Positions 49,291 through 61,723 of a stretch of 64,000 nucleotides of DNA are shown here, piece after piece. Position numbers and translations under genes: made by a program. Below the pieces are notes generated by a model, which was not told the origin of the DNA, made no database searches, and saw only the letters and a program-made list of their open reading frames with translations. The DNA is taken from NCBI GenBank assembly GCA_023053575.1, contig JAKZAP010000004.1:16193624-16257623 (forward strand), read 5' to 3'. The stretch is from Branchinecta lynchi (lineage: Eukaryota; Arthropoda; Branchiopoda; Anostraca; Branchinectidae). How positions within the stretch are numbered: the first letter of the stretch is position 1; each line of letters begins with the position of its first letter.

Positions 49291-49924
49291 CAAAACAGAA
49301 GTGGAGGGATAGCTATGATTTAAAATGACGTAGTGACGTTAGTTGACCGTCCGTCTGTGAGCACGGTAACTCTCGAAGGGAATGAGATATTTTTATGCAA
49401 CTTGGTTTGAGGATTCTTTGGTCAAGGGACAGGTCAAGTTGGTAGATGGGCCCAAAGCTGTAGGCTATATTTAGGGGTTGGGGAGGGAATTCAAATTAAG
49501 AGGCGAAAATAAATAATTTTTAAAAGCTAACGAGATAGTTGATTTAAGGGTAAGGAGACATCTGAATCTGAACATGAAAATTATTTTCTCGCCGGACAAG
49601 TAGTTCACCCGGAATCCGGCAAAAACCGGAAAATTTGTAAAAAGTAAAAGTCGATGTTCGATTCCGAGGTAAGAGGACATGCTGAATCCGAATATGATTT
49701 TTTTTTTTTTTTTATCGGACAAGTAGTTCGCCCGGAATCCGGAAGGTTACCATGAAATTTAAAAAAAACCAATCATCTAGTCGATAAAGGGTGAGGAGAC
49801 ATGCAGTTGCGACTTTTAATATACTAAAGATCAACAAAAAGTGTATGCGATCAGTTCAATTAACTTCAAAGTCCCAACTGGCATTTAGTGGGTCAAAAAT
49901 GCCCGACGACTGTCTGGTGAAAAA
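49290..49924 (+). repeat. Family B repeat, 5' part (cut by duplication)
   Basis: It begins TTGGGATTTCAAAACAGAAG, a decayed version of the palindrome at 22830. Then come a GTCCGTCTGTGAGCACG run and monomers with AGTAGTTCACCCGGAATCCG. It ends abruptly at the duplication junction; the intact continuation is 52184-53650. Confidence 0.8.
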
Positions 49925-52183
49925 TTTAGAGGGTGTACAAGAAACCTGTACATACAAGATACCAGGATACCTCTAGGGTGTAGATACCTGTAAGGTGTAG
50001 AGGATACGCAGGATACCAGGATTCCTGCATCCAGGATTGGGTATGCTGTGTACATGAACATTTCTGCTTCCTGATTAGACAGAACAAAAGCAAACAGAAA
50101 TTCCAGATACTACTGTCTTGCAACTCGGTTCTTAGAAAGTATGAAGTAATAAAAAGTTGCTGCAGACAAAGGCAGCACTTATGGGGGTCCTGCGCCCACC
50201 CCCGGTGTTGTCGGCCAGTCTATAAAAAAATGAGTCAGGACGAAGTGCTGGGCTTTCATTAAACGCACTTGATTTTTCTGAAAAGCAGTGGATTTTTTCT
50301 TAAAAACAATTAATTTCTCAGAAAAAACAGTCGATTTTTTCCTCTGAAAAACAGTCTTTAAAAAATGCCCACATTCTCTTCCACACATTTTGGCTAGTAA
50401 CACCTCTGGTTACCTCTCGTGTAAGCACGGTTCTGCATACGTCTAAGTATTCTCCTGTTCTCCTGAGCTGTTGTAGGGCTGCCACAAAATACCTGAATGT
50501 CCCTAAATCAGGCTTAGGTTCCTTTTGGTCCCTAATTCACTTCGCAGGTCCGTTAAGTTTTTTTCCTGACGAACATTCTTACATTTTGACTTGATGTTTT
50601 ACCTCAGCCTGATATCGTTTATTGACCAAAATAGCAAATCTACTTAGGAAAGGTAAGTCAGCCTAACCCTTTCAGCAAGATTTAGAAAATGGTCAATGAC
50701 AAATAATACCAAATAAACACGACTAAGAACTATTAAACGAAATAAAGTACTGCACAAACGACTTTACATACCTTTCAGTTGTATCTACTGGATAATGTAA
50801 TGTTAATGTAACTTTGTTTGAGTGGGTTTGTGAACGAGTGTTGGGCCTGGTTTTCTGGCCCAAGGGTCATATACCGATCGCAATTCGGTTGGTCGGTCGG
50901 TCGTCCTAGCGGTCTGTCCCACGATTGCGAGTTAGGGTACTTCCAGATGTGCTAGTATGATGAAACTTGGCAGGCGTATCAGAGACCCGATCAATCTAAC
51001 TTGAAAATAATCAGTGTCCCGATCCGACCATCTGTGGGGGGTGGGAGGGAGGGGGAACCCGGAATATTGAGTCGTGCGTGACTTTCGAACGGGTGATCGG
51101 ATTCGAATGAAACTTGATAACCGAATAAAAGACATGTCCATGATGTCCCGTTTCAAGTCTGGACTGGATTCGACAGCTTTGGGGGAGTCTTGGGGGGGGG
51201 GGGGTCCGGAAATCTCGATAAACGGTTTGATTGGACGGATCGGGGTAGAACTTCCTGGTAAGAGCAAGCATCTGCTCTAGACAAATCGTTCACACAATGG
51301 GACTGGATCCGGACACTTTGGGTGGGGTTGGGTGGATGGGGGTTTCCCGGGATTCCGGTGATAGCAGTTTGGGGATTTTCACGATGAAATGTTGATTTAT
51401 CCATAACTTTGCAACGTGTGATTGATTCCAGTGAAATTTGATAACTGAACAGAGGACATGTCTTTGATATTCTTTTCCGTGTCCGGACCGGATCCGACAA
51501 CTGTTCGGTGAGGGACTGGAAATTTCGTGACCCACTCGATGTCTTACCTCAGCGTGATATCGTTTATTGACCAAAATAGCAAATCTAGTTAGGAAAGGTA
51601 GGTCAGCCTAACCCTTTCAGCAAGATTTAGAAAATGGTCAATGACAAATAATACGGGATGGAACTTGGTGAATCAAAATCAGATTGGATCCGGGCAGTGT
51701 GGGGAGTTGGAGGGAGGAGGACCGGAATTCCGGTGATCACGAATTATTAGGTACTTCTAGATGTGCTAGGACGATGAAACTTGGTTGGAACATTAGAGAC
51801 TCGGCAAGATTGGCTTAGAAATTATCACTTCTAACATCCGACCGTCCTTAAAGCACTCATCTTAACCGCAATGTACAAAAATACTTTAAAGCAAAATATA
51901 TATTCTAATGATCTCCCATGAGCCCATGATGATTTGTGCCTCGAGGGTTTTGCTTTCAAATGAATTTCAGGCTCTCTCAAAGCATGCAATTTAACCGCGA
52001 AGTGAGAAAAATACTTTTGACCAAACAGTACATTTCATTTCCGGCAAGGGCCCATGATCGTCCGTGCAACAATGGTTTAGCTTAAAAATGAATTTCGAGC
52101 ACCCGTAAACCGAAAAGTGAAAAAAAAATACTTTAACGATACATATTCATGATTCCTAAGGGCCCATGATCACTCTTGGGATT

Positions 52184-53650
52184 TCAAAACAGAAGTGGAG
52201 GGATAGCTATGATTTAAAATGACGTAGTGACGTTAGTTGACCGTCCGTCTGTGAGCACGGTAACTCTCGAAGGGAATGAGATATTTTTATGCAACTTGGT
52301 TTGAGGATTCTTTGGTCAAGGGACAGGTCAAGTTGGTAGATGGGCCCAAAGCTGTAGGCTATATTTAGGGGTTGGGGAGGGAATTCAAATTAAGAGGCGA
52401 AAATAAATAATTTTTAAAAGCTAACGAGATAGTTGATTTAAGGGTAAGGAGACATCTGAATCTGAACATGAAAATTATTTTCTCGCCGGACAAGTAGTTC
52501 ACCCGGAATCCGGCAAAAACCGGAAAATTTGTAAAAAGTAAAAGTCGATGTTCGATTCCGAGGTAAGAGGACATGCTGAATCCGAATATGATTTTTTTTT
52601 TTTTTTTATCGGACAAGTAGTTCGCCCGGAATCCGGAAGGTTACCATGAAATTTAAAAAAAACCAATCATCTAGTCGATAAAGGGTGAGGAGACATGCAG
52701 TTGCGACTTTTAATATACTAAAGATCAACAAAAAGTGTATGCGATCAGTTCAATTAACTTCAAAGTCCCAACTGGCATTTAGTGGGTCAAAAATGCCCGA
52801 CGACTGTCTGGTGAAAAATTTAATTAAATTTGTCGACCAATTTTTGAAAGAAAAAAAAAAGGTGGCTATACCAGCCCTACCCACACTTTATCCATGCAGG
52901 CGAAAGCTCTGCGCGTCGGACGATACGATTTGTTTAATCTATGGGCGCGGAAGGGAGTCACGTTTCTTGTACGTATTCTTTGGGTTTAGTCATGGAAATC
53001 TGTCGTGTCGGAGGTTGAAGAGGTTGAGATGTTTTGTTCAAACTTCGTATGAGGATTGATTGGCAAAGTACAGGCCAAGTGTTAGATGGGTCCTTTAGAT
53101 ATTTAGAGGCAGAGGAGGGGGTTTCGAATTAAGGGTAAAAAGGTATATTTTATAAGCTAATGAGATAGTCGTATAAGGGGTAAGGAGGCCCGCTGAATCC
53201 ATATCTGAACAAATGAGTAACCCGGAATTTGGACGAAACTGGAAATTTGGTTGAAGCTCAAAGTTGTTTCTGTAGTCGATTAGAGATTCGGTATCGGGGT
53301 AAGGAGACATGAACTTCATTTTCTTGACAGATAGGCTGGCAAAATTTGCCAAAACCCGGAAATTTGGATTGAAAGGTTTTCCTCTCGATGTCAGTAGCTC
53401 GTTTGCCCTGCGAGCAGTTCGCCGGGAATGCTGCTAAAATACGACGAATTTTGTCAAAGTCAAGGACCTTTCTAAAGTCGATTAGGATTGGCTATTGAAT
53501 GCTTGGAGCAAATATCCTTGCTGGTTCCATATCTGAACATGGTTTTGTCTGATCTGGTTAGTTGTTTGGCCGTAAGTTGCCAAAAACTCCAAAACGGTGA
53601 CATTATTTTGTGTACATATTCAAGCGGTCGGTTATTGATAAATAGCAAAG
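52184..53650 (+). repeat. Family B repeat, longer copy
   Basis: It repeats the 49290 sequence and continues past the duplication edge (52819) through TTTGTCGACCAATTTTTG and TTATCCATGCAGGCGAAAG, which match the inverted copy at 61930-62010. More CCGGAA-type monomers follow to about 53650. Confidence 0.75.
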
Positions 53651-53654
53651 TGTT

Positions 53655-54355
53655 AAAGTTCGAAGGGCACATCAAACTACCCCAATCCCACTCTGTAACA
53701 ACCTAGGAACAATGCTTACCCCCTAGATCAGCAGCTTTTTAACAGTTTCCTCTCTGTGATATTTCAAAGCGTAATTTTTTGGGCCAGTACATGCTCAGTT
53801 TACTAGCTTGGACAAAGATAAAAGTGATGTTTCTTACAATACTTAGTAGATCTTTATTTTATGCATAAATCAGCTTGTATACTTCAGATTTGAATATGTT
53901 ATTTGTTTTTGAATGATTTTTGTAGCTATGTTATTTTTTATAAGCTTATTGCATATTCTGGCACATTTTATAAAGCAAGCTAATCAAGCTTCAGAACACT
54001 ATTCCACAAAGAAAACTTTTAACAGGCACTTGAGCCATAGAACCTCTGATGAAACACTAGAACAATCAGGTAAATGCATCTGCGGCTTGACTTTGGTGAC
54101 ATCTCAAATATATCCTTTTCAATCAAGCATTGCTGGGAGTTTTTGAATTTTCTGCCATGATATCCCAGCTCCTAAGATTTGGATCGCCGAAATGCCAGAG
54201 AGGTAAAGACAAGGGATAACAAGAAAACGGCCGATTTTCGTAGCGCCTTCTAAAGGAAGTCGGAAATGTTTATTTGTGAAGGATTTAATACGAAGTAAAG
54301 CATTAGAGGCGAAAGCCTTATTATTGCAGTTATATTATTATTATTCTTATTAGAC
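53655..54355. repeat. Third arm of the long-TIR element
   Basis: It matches the reverse complement of 44250-42370 without the palindrome insertion: CACATCAAACTACCCCAATC, then CAGCAGC, then AGGGATAACAAGAAAACGGC. Near its end, about 48 bp starting GGCGAAAGCCTTATTATT are inserted between TTAGA repeats (about 54304 and 54355). A solo or truncated arm. Confidence 0.8.
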
Positions 54356-54359
54356 GTGT

Positions 54360-54869
54360 CCTTTGTTCTTTAAAGGAATCTGGCGAAGACTCGGAAATCT
54401 ACAAGATTCGATTGTCTGGATCAAGAAGTCCAATAAATATTTAATTTTTCGGATCCTATCGAAACCTTTGGTCTTGTTGGTTTTGCTTACACGAGCATTC
54501 CTTAAAGTACACAAAATTATTTTGAGCCAACTATACATTTTCATGATCCCCATGAGGCGTCATTTTTGCCCCAAGGGTTATGCTTGCCTCTAATCATTCG
54601 CTTTACCGGATGAGACTCCGTCTCCTTGCATTGAGCGCCAGCTACAGATGGATTTCTAGCGCCCTTACAGTGAGCATCATCACAGCAAAGTGCAAAAATA
54701 AAAGACTTTTACCAAACAATACATTCTCGTTTTTTTTAAGGGCCCATGATTATTCTTGTTTCAAGGGTGTTGTTTACAAATTATCACAATAAACCCAAGA
54801 GTTGGCAAATTACTACATTCATCGAATGACTCAGCCTTGTAAGTGCCATCTCAGCTTCTAGCTCTTGTT
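54360..54869 (+). repeat. Family B/satellite tail ending in a family A-like 3' hairpin
   Basis: It starts with the block also found at 23940-24040 (ATCGAAACCTTTGGTCTTGT), passes through ~130-bp satellite monomers and ends AAGTGCCATCTCAGCTTC, then TAGCTCTTGTT at 54869. That matches the 3' terminus of family A. Confidence 0.65.
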
Positions 54870-55833
54870 ATTTTGCTCAAAATACTGACTCAACTTTTAT
54901 CTGAAGTTGATAATTCAGACATTTATTGCCAACACTTGTTGTTAAGTCGTGTCTACGTTGCTCAAGGGAAGGGAGGCCAAGATTTGAAAGACTCCGTAAT
55001 AAGTAAGGTACTATTTAATGGAGCCACTACAATACTAACTGTGAGTTATTGTCAACCTGCTCACTTGTGAACATAAACCTATTTCAAGGCTATAGCGTTA
55101 CTGTCCGGTCGAACGAGACTAGTAGCGAAAAGGAAAGAAAGATCTGTTGTCACTGATCGATACATGGGCCTAGCTAGGCTTGGATTTTGGGGAGGGCTAT
55201 AGGTCCAAGATCGTCGCAGGTGACCTGACGAATGACCACAAATTCTGCCCAATTGAATTTTAAAGAAAGTTGTCTAGTACTTCGCCTACATTTTGAAACA
55301 CTTACAGTTCCAAAATCACTGCCAAGGAATGTATTCCTCTTACAGTTTGACCGTTGTGACCCGGCTTTCTGTGCCGATTCTTTTTTTAACTCTTCACTTT
55401 TATGTTCGAAAGAAATGTTATTTTCGAATTTCTGCTCAAGAACTGTGATTTTCATTTTTTACCCCTTTTATATTCTCTGTCCTTAGGCGATCAAAACTAC
55501 CTCCAAAAAAGTTAGAGAGAAAATATAAATGTTAGGGAGCGGGAATGGTCACTCCTGGCTACGCGTTTGAAGCAGCATCTTGAAATTACCTGAGAAACGT
55601 AATCACCTAAGAAATTTCCGTTTTGGCTGACTACATAAGCTACAAATGCTTCAGACATCTACTTCTATTCCTATTTAATCTGTTTCTTAGTATCCCTAAT
55701 TTCTGATTCTAGCATATAGCATATAGCTATGTTTTTCATGTTTAGTACAAGTTACCTTAGGTCCCAATTTTAAAGCCACTGAACTTGTGGCAGCACTGTT
55801 GTTGCTAATTTAAGTTTTTTCCTTTTCTTACAG
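54870..55833. other. Upstream region and probable 5' intron of PUS10
   Basis: No recognisable coding exon. It ends in CCTTTTCTTACAG (acceptor at 55833), so an untranslated or short upstream exon probably lies here or further left. I could not place a promoter. Confidence 0.5.
55821..55833 (+). promoter_or_regulatory. Splice acceptor before PUS10 start
   Basis: CCTTTTCTTACAG lies four bases before the ATG. This suggests that a 5' UTR intron is removed and that the coding exon starts at 55834. Confidence 0.65.
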
Positions 55834-55837
55834 AGAT

Positions 55838-57319
55838 ATGGTTGTTGACAATATTCCTGGTACTCAAACAGACGAAGAACTGCAAGATGACCCAGGCTTT
55901 TGCCGAGTTTGCTATTTGCGAATATGGAAAAGAACGAGCTTTACCCATGAATTAGAAAAGCACCATGCTGAAGGCTTAGTCCGTGATGGCGAAGCTACTA
56001 AACATCAGAAGACGAACCCATGCATCTTGTGCCTTGGCCTTCTGTCACCTTCTGTTTTGGCCGAGTGTCTAGCAAGTATTCGGGCGCTCCTTGGCAGTGA
56101 AAAGTTCAAGAATGAAAACCATGTTTCAAAAAAAGCTTGTGCTGTGAGCTTATCAGTCCCTCCAGCTCTGTTTGTACGGGAGAGATCTGTGAAAATTTTT
56201 CTTTGTGACAAGTACGAAGGCTTGCTTGATCTCAATAGAAGGTCACCATTTATTACGCTGAAAGAAGCTTGGAAAATGTCTTTGAGCCTGTTGTGTGGAC
56301 ATGAGCACGTATTTGATGACAACTGCCCTCTGATCATAACGGTTAATGTAACCTATGAACAGAATATCGATGAGTGTTCGAAGTTACTCTCAACTAACAG
56401 ACATTTGTTCCCTAATGTGAACAAAAAAAATACTAGTCTAGACGAGATATTTAGTCGAAAAAGTGTCCTCAGTGCTGTTGAACTTAGTTCAGATGCAGCT
56501 CTAAGAGCGCTTGTCCCTGTACCCCCGACAGTGCCTTCCAGCTCCGTTAATCTCGAGGTCACAGCCAATCATCTTCCAGTATATGTCGCTGGTCGATACA
56601 ACAAGTACTCTCGCCAGCTAAGCCAGACGCCGTGGGTCATAGGGGGTGATAGGAAAACGGAGACCTCTGTCGAAGAACTAATCTGCGACTTCATCCGCCC
56701 ATCCTTTAAGGCAAGTTCCCACAATTTCTCCTCGTCTGGTCGAGAAGATGTAGATGTGCGGATGCTCGGTGACGGTCGGCCATTCGTCATAGAGCTAATA
56801 GACGCTGGAATGAACGAGCTCTCCTTTTCAAGATTCAGGGAGTTGGAAAATGAAATCAACAAAGACGGTCGCGTTAAAGTCCGTGATATGCAAGTTGTTT
56901 CTAAAGAAGAAGTGAAAAAGCTGAAAACCGGCGAAGAAGAAAAGAAAAAGACCTATACAGCACTGTGCATATCCAAGGCAGTTCCCAAGCGAGAGTTAGT
57001 AGCCGCCTTAGAAGCATCTGCGGCCGTTACCTTGGACCAGAAAACACCAATTCGTGTATTGCACCGCCGACCACTTGCTGTGCGCAAGCGAACGGTCGAA
57101 GACTTCAAGTTCAAGCAACTGGACAGAAAACAAGAGGATTTTCACCTCTTCAGTCTGACGCTCACCACACAGGCTGGAACTTATGTAAAAGAGTTTGTGC
57201 ATGGAGATTTTGGAAGGACAGTACCCAACTTGTCGTCTATGTTAGATTTAGATATTGATATCATAGCGCTTGATGTAAACAAAATCGATTTGGATTGGCC
57301 ATCACCAGTTATGGAATAA
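55838..57319 (+). CDS. PUS10: tRNA pseudouridine synthase PUS10
   Basis: PUS10 converts uridine to pseudouridine in the T-arm of tRNAs (positions 54/55); in human cells it is also linked to pri-miRNA processing. The ORF encodes 493 residues, near the human length of 529. Two CxxC pairs (FCRVC at 21-25, PCILC at 61-65) fit the N-terminal zinc/THUMP-like domain. The catalytic block is GREDVDVRMLGDGRPFVIEL at 301-320, with the aspartate of GRED (304) as the expected catalytic residue. KEFVHGDFGRTVPNL (451-465) is the conserved C-terminal motif. The ATG follows a splice-acceptor-like CTTACAG and has G at -3 and +4. The whole coding region is one exon. AATAAA overlaps the stop (57315-57320). Confidence 0.96.
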   Translation: MVVDNIPGTQTDEELQDDPGFCRVCYLRIWKRTSFTHELEKHHAEGLVRDGEATKHQKTNPCILCLGLLSPSVLAECLASIRALLGSEKFKNENHVSKKACAVSLSVPPALFVRERSVKIFLCDKYEGLLDLNRRSPFITLKEAWKMSLSLLCGHEHVFDDNCPLIITVNVTYEQNIDECSKLLSTNRHLFPNVNKKNTSLDEIFSRKSVLSAVELSSDAALRALVPVPPTVPSSSVNLEVTANHLPVYVAGRYNKYSRQLSQTPWVIGGDRKTETSVEELICDFIRPSFKASSHNFSSSGREDVDVRMLGDGRPFVIELIDAGMNELSFSRFRELENEINKDGRVKVRDMQVVSKEEVKKLKTGEEEKKKTYTALCISKAVPKRELVAALEASAAVTLDQKTPIRVLHRRPLAVRKRTVEDFKFKQLDRKQEDFHLFSLTLTTQAGTYVKEFVHGDFGRTVPNLSSMLDLDIDIIALDVNKIDLDWPSPVME

Positions 57320-60300
57320 ATAGGATTTACCCGACGCACCTTTGATTTTGCTGGCGAACCCTTGAACTTCAGAGATTCGAATTCCACATAGATCAGGGTT
57401 TGGTTAGATTTCGGAGGCAGGCTTTGAGGTGCGGTTTCTTGCATCACCATACCTTTTTTCAGCGCCAACAGGAGGTGGTGTAGTGAAGTCTCTTGTCTCT
57501 CTGCAGCCGTTAATGGGGGAGGGGGTAAGTAATGAACACTGAAGATCTGTTACGAAACTGGAACATAACATAAGACGTGAGTAATTTATTCGGCCATTGG
57601 CTTAAAAGTACAATGACTCAAATACAGACGTACGTAAACGCTTGAGGCACGACGGAACAGTCATGCATTTTCAGTTCTTTTAAACCCAGAGACAGAAACG
57701 ATTTTGTACTGTGATATTGGTACAACAAGGGTAGCAAGGACACACAAGAACCCGTTTACATGGTCGTAGTGCCATAACATGAGAGACCAGATCAGGCTCC
57801 CCAGGAATTACAAACAACGTAAAGCGACCTCCGACCAGCCATCATGCACCGACCGACGGTCCTTCTACGCTGCAGCGCTTTGATCAGGCTAAATCGGCAC
57901 TGTGCACAGTCCTGCCGCTTCTGCATTTACCAAGAGAGGACCCTCCACGGGAGAAAGGTGAGCGGCACCGTCTGAAGAAAAAAAAACGAACCCGGAACTG
58001 CTACTTCGAATGAAATTCTCAGAGGTAGGATCAGCTGCACAGGAGGGAGGTAGAAAAAAATTCGTATTTTATTGTGTTACTAGGGGGATAAGTAGCTGCT
58101 GAACTTTTCCAATCCTTTACTTTAACATCTCCAAAAGTGAAATTTTCATTAATTCCTGAAAGAGTGTATTTCAGCGTTGGAGTCATAGCGCTGAAGCTCC
58201 CCTGCGCGTAAAGCACAACCGCTAACTGCTTTCGCCGAGTAAAAAGAACTAGGGGCGGGGTGCTTTCGGCGGAAACAGACGGGTAGCAACTCAGGCTTTC
58301 TGACCATGAGAGCTTGGCGCTATACATCAGTTCGTGGGAAAAAAGCGAACTAAATACCTGACAATATGTCAGAGGGAAACTAAAGGGAAGAACCGTTTTC
58401 AGACGTGGGGAGGGTCTCGAAGTAGTTAGACCCGGGTCCCGAAGTGGGTAGACCCTTGACCATAGGGCATGCTCGAATGGACTCAGGTAAGAGCCATCTC
58501 TTGGTTTAACACTTGCTGGAAATGATACCGAAATGGAAAACAAACATTGCCACACCAACAGTACAAAAGAAAGATCAGTATTCGATCACAATGTAAAGAA
58601 AAGTTTGATCAAGAATAGAAGTTGAAAGTATACGCAAACAACAAACTTAAGTGACGGACTGCTGGTCGACGTCAAGTCAAAGTAAAGCTAAAAGCAAATG
58701 ATAAAAAAGTGAACGCGTCAGCTGAAACAGCATCACAAGAAGAAAGACGATAATCTTTACAATAAGATGGTCTGACTGAAGATTTAGAATTAAAATGTTA
58801 CCAGACGGATGAAACATAAAGGACTCGTCTTTGCAGTAGAATTGGCCTGACCTTATTCCAAAAATACAGTTCCAATTTACCAGGCTTCGAAGTGGTGACG
58901 ATAGATCATTTTCAGCCAGGTTGCTATACACGAAACCCTACTTCGAAGTTCGTTTTCTATGAATTTGGTTCTCAATGTTATGAGCTTGTACTTACTTCTC
59001 CTTCGGGAAGAAGATGCCCACCACCCCACTGACCCATTAACCCCAGGACGCGTCCATAGCCATCTAGCTATTCAGAGAAGTACTACCGCACGACTAAATG
59101 GCAAAACTTACCATCGGCACCATTCTTCATACAAATATTTTGGAAAACCCTCACCCAAAATGAAGATGTTAGTGCTCGACAATTTTACTAGGTAACTTTG
59201 GTCTTGTCAAAACTCGCGCCCACTATGTTGCATCATCTTTCGAAGCTAAAATGCAAAAGTGACTTCGAGCCGCTTCGTTCGCTTGTCCAAGAACCGTATG
59301 ATTGTAGCTATTTAGTGTTAAGAGTGACTATCTGCAACAAGGGTTGTGTCATCCGGTATTTTCCTTGATGCCCCTCAGTCTTGTCTTTTCATTGATTTCA
59401 GTCTGGCTCCGAATACTTGTTTGTCGCTACCGCGATTCAGTGCAAAACCTTCTGCTATTTTTGTGTTCATTTTCAATGCTCCGCTTCTATGTCAACTGTA
59501 GTGGGATAATAAATGAATCTCTTCGTGTACTTTTTGTTATACTATAACCCTGCGAGGTTTAACCATCACTCAGAAAACAAAAATTTTAGAACGTCGAAAA
59601 TCGACACAGGTGCAGGTGAAAACAAGGAAAAGTTTTCTTAGTTTGCTTGACATGAAAAGCAATAAGCAGGCAGCTGATTTCTGAGAAAATTAACACAGGC
59701 AAAAGATGGCCAGAACAGTCTGCCTGACGTCAGCCCACCAAACCCGATGAATGTTACGATTAAGAACCTTAACCAGAAAGACAAGACGGAGGAATCCATT
59801 ATTACAAAAATTCCGAAAAATAAGATATTTCGGCAGTTATTCTGGCGAGAATGTTGACATTAGAAGACATTTTTAGCGTTATGTTTTATTTCCTTGAAGC
59901 TATTACCTCCTCTTCTTGTTTTAACCTCGTCAGAACTTTAAGACCATTAGCTCATTAGGTGGGCTACCTTGAGAACTTTCGTGAGTTTGGCAGTTCACTG
60001 CTAAGACATAACAAAACACACCTTCAGCAACAATAAAACACTTGCCCGTTATTCGCGTTTTTTTTTAACTGCGCCTTGCTGCCCTTAAACACGATCTCGG
60101 GATGCACACAGACGTAGGACGACATGGTGCACAAACTGGGAATATTTCAGGAGCAGGCGGATAGGATGCCAGATGCCAGACACGGAGCTTTACGTAACCC
60201 CAGGCGGGTTCCTTCGACGCAAAATTTCAATTGCCGTAACCTCCCTAAAGCTACGCATCCATATTCGCCCCCCCCCCCCCCCCCCCCCCCTCCCAAAAGA

Positions 60301-61231
60301 CTTCTGGGTTCCGATGATGATTTTGAATGCGTGTATCAAGACTATGTGCTTTGAGAGGATGGTGGCTGTAGTGCAAAATTCGAGTGAGAATATTCGGAAA
60401 AACACAATGTTTATACAGAACCGCCTCGATTTTCCGGTTTTCAAATAGGCTTGAGGAAGAGAAACTGCAATACAACCACGAAGGACTGGTTCTCACTGCC
60501 TAGGATTTTCCGCTCAGAAACTCAGATAAGTATGTTCCCATTAAAAACCCGAGTAATAAAAGGAACAAAAAAAATCCCGCCCAGTCCCCATCTGTGAAAA
60601 TACCATTTCTGAAGAAAACCTTCCCAGGAAAAATCAAATCGTTTTGATCCGAAATCTGTCTCGAGTTTTCGACCGGAACACAAATTTAACCCGACTACTG
60701 AAATGTAGATGACATTTGGCAGTGAAAACAAGAATCTTGAGGATTGGATCCCGCTCTGAGCAGCAGCAGCCGTGATTAAGGGGGCCCATCTACCACTCGG
60801 TTATCCGAAAGTCATGAAAGCATCCCAGTGTGTTCCAAAATCCCAAGCAGAAACATACAATACAAAATTCCCGGCGATCAGAAAAACTGACAACAGCCGT
60901 AACTGCGACCCTAGTTTCCCTTTCCGGGCAGCTGATTTGACACTTACAGATTGCCAAGTATCACACAATTCTTTACAATACAAGCACTGTTTCCGAAGTA
61001 GCACGCCGAGATTCATCCCTTTCGGAAGAGTTTCATAGCAAGGCCCGCGCAAGGTCGCCCCACAAGGGCACACCGCTTGTTCCTGGATTCACAAAACGAG
61101 CTCCAGCACTTTCACACTCACACAGCACAATTTGAACATCGTATCTCGAAAATGCACAGTGGGTTCGGTACAAAAAATGTCATCAAAAGGAGCAGCTACA
61201 CAGGATAATGACTTAAAGAGTTGAGCAAAAG
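57320..61231. other. Tail-to-tail intergenic region, PUS10 / CNOT6
   Basis: No convincing gene. It should contain both 3' UTRs. A 175-codon minus-strand frame at 58031-58558 has no recognisable motif. A C-run of about 20 occurs at 60271-60290. A minus-strand AATAAA is present at 59884-59889, and a plus-strand one near 59507. Confidence 0.5.
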
Positions 61232-61320
61232 CTACCGCCTTGGGATGATCAAGCCGTTGCTATGCCCTGCAGGGGAGGGGGACGGGTCCATCTCAAACTC
61301 GACGAGCAGCGGAAAGTGAT
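61232..61320 (-). CDS. CNOT6: CNOT6/CNOT6L (CCR4 deadenylase), terminal exon
   Basis: CCR4 is the endonuclease/exonuclease/phosphatase-fold deadenylase of the CCR4-NOT complex and shortens mRNA poly(A) tails. The minus-strand acceptor is TTTCTTTTAG. The first two bases complete the D of the catalytic SDH motif, then HFPLLVEFEMDP and a short tail GLIIPRR before TAG (61232-61234). The human paralogues end ...SDHFSLL...NRR or GRR. The label could equally be CNOT6L. Confidence 0.9.
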
Positions 61321-61583
61321 CTAAAAGAAATCTGAAATAAGTATGCGACCAAAGAGCTATGCAAAACCTGAGAACACGACAAAGAGACCTTCTGATTACC
61401 TCATGAGGTTCAGGAATCTCCTAAAAACATCTGCGCTGATTGACAGTGCTACGATGCGGGAAAAAGTGGTAAACAAAAATTACTGACCGGGCCTTCTAGT
61501 GAGGCGACAGCTACTGAGAAATAAGCTGATGACACGTTTTAGGTTCTCAGCTGAAGTAAGAAAGCCAAGCTAGAGACCCTTAC

Positions 61584-61723
61584 CTGACGGAACATGGGGG
61601 TGAGGGCAGCCAAGGATTTTGTTCTCCCGAAACCATTCGGGGTCGATGGGGCCAAGTAAGCCAAGAGGCTGCATCGTCACTCGCGAGAAGAAGATGTAGT
61701 CAATCAGGCCCTTGAAGTCGAAC
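61584..61723 (-). CDS. CNOT6: CNOT6/CNOT6L, penultimate coding exon
   Basis: The acceptor is TTATTTAG and the donor TCAG|GTAAGG. It encodes FDFKGLIDYIFFSRVTMQPL, GPIDPEWFRENKILG and CPHPHVPS, matching human FDFKGIIDYIFYS, GPLDHHWLVENNISG and CPHPLIPSDH. Phase 1 at both ends fits the last exon. Upstream exons are beyond the right edge or hidden past the repeats. Confidence 0.93.

Larger units (their letters stand above)
47031..52818. repeat. Perfect 2894-bp tandem duplication
   Basis: Unit 1 is 47031-49924 and unit 2 is 49925-52818, with a constant offset of 2894. All open frames I compared are identical between units. TTTA stands at the start of unit 1, at the junction and just after unit 2, i.e. 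4-bp microhomology. The unit contains part of family A copy 3, a roughly 130-bp satellite and the 5' part of a family B repeat. Confidence 0.93.

Noticed and set aside
47032..52616. Paired identical frames 2894 apart
   Set aside because: All come from non-coding repeats copied by the tandem duplication.
58031..58558. 175-codon minus-strand frame
   Set aside because: No motif I recognise, and it lies in the PUS10/CNOT6 3' region. Left as unsupported.
58965..59190. Two possible minus-strand mini-exons (GLMGQWGGGHLLPEGE and LGEGFPKYLYEEWCRW) with GTAAGT-like donors
   Set aside because: The segments look somewhat protein-like, but I cannot place them in a family or find matching acceptors and phases.
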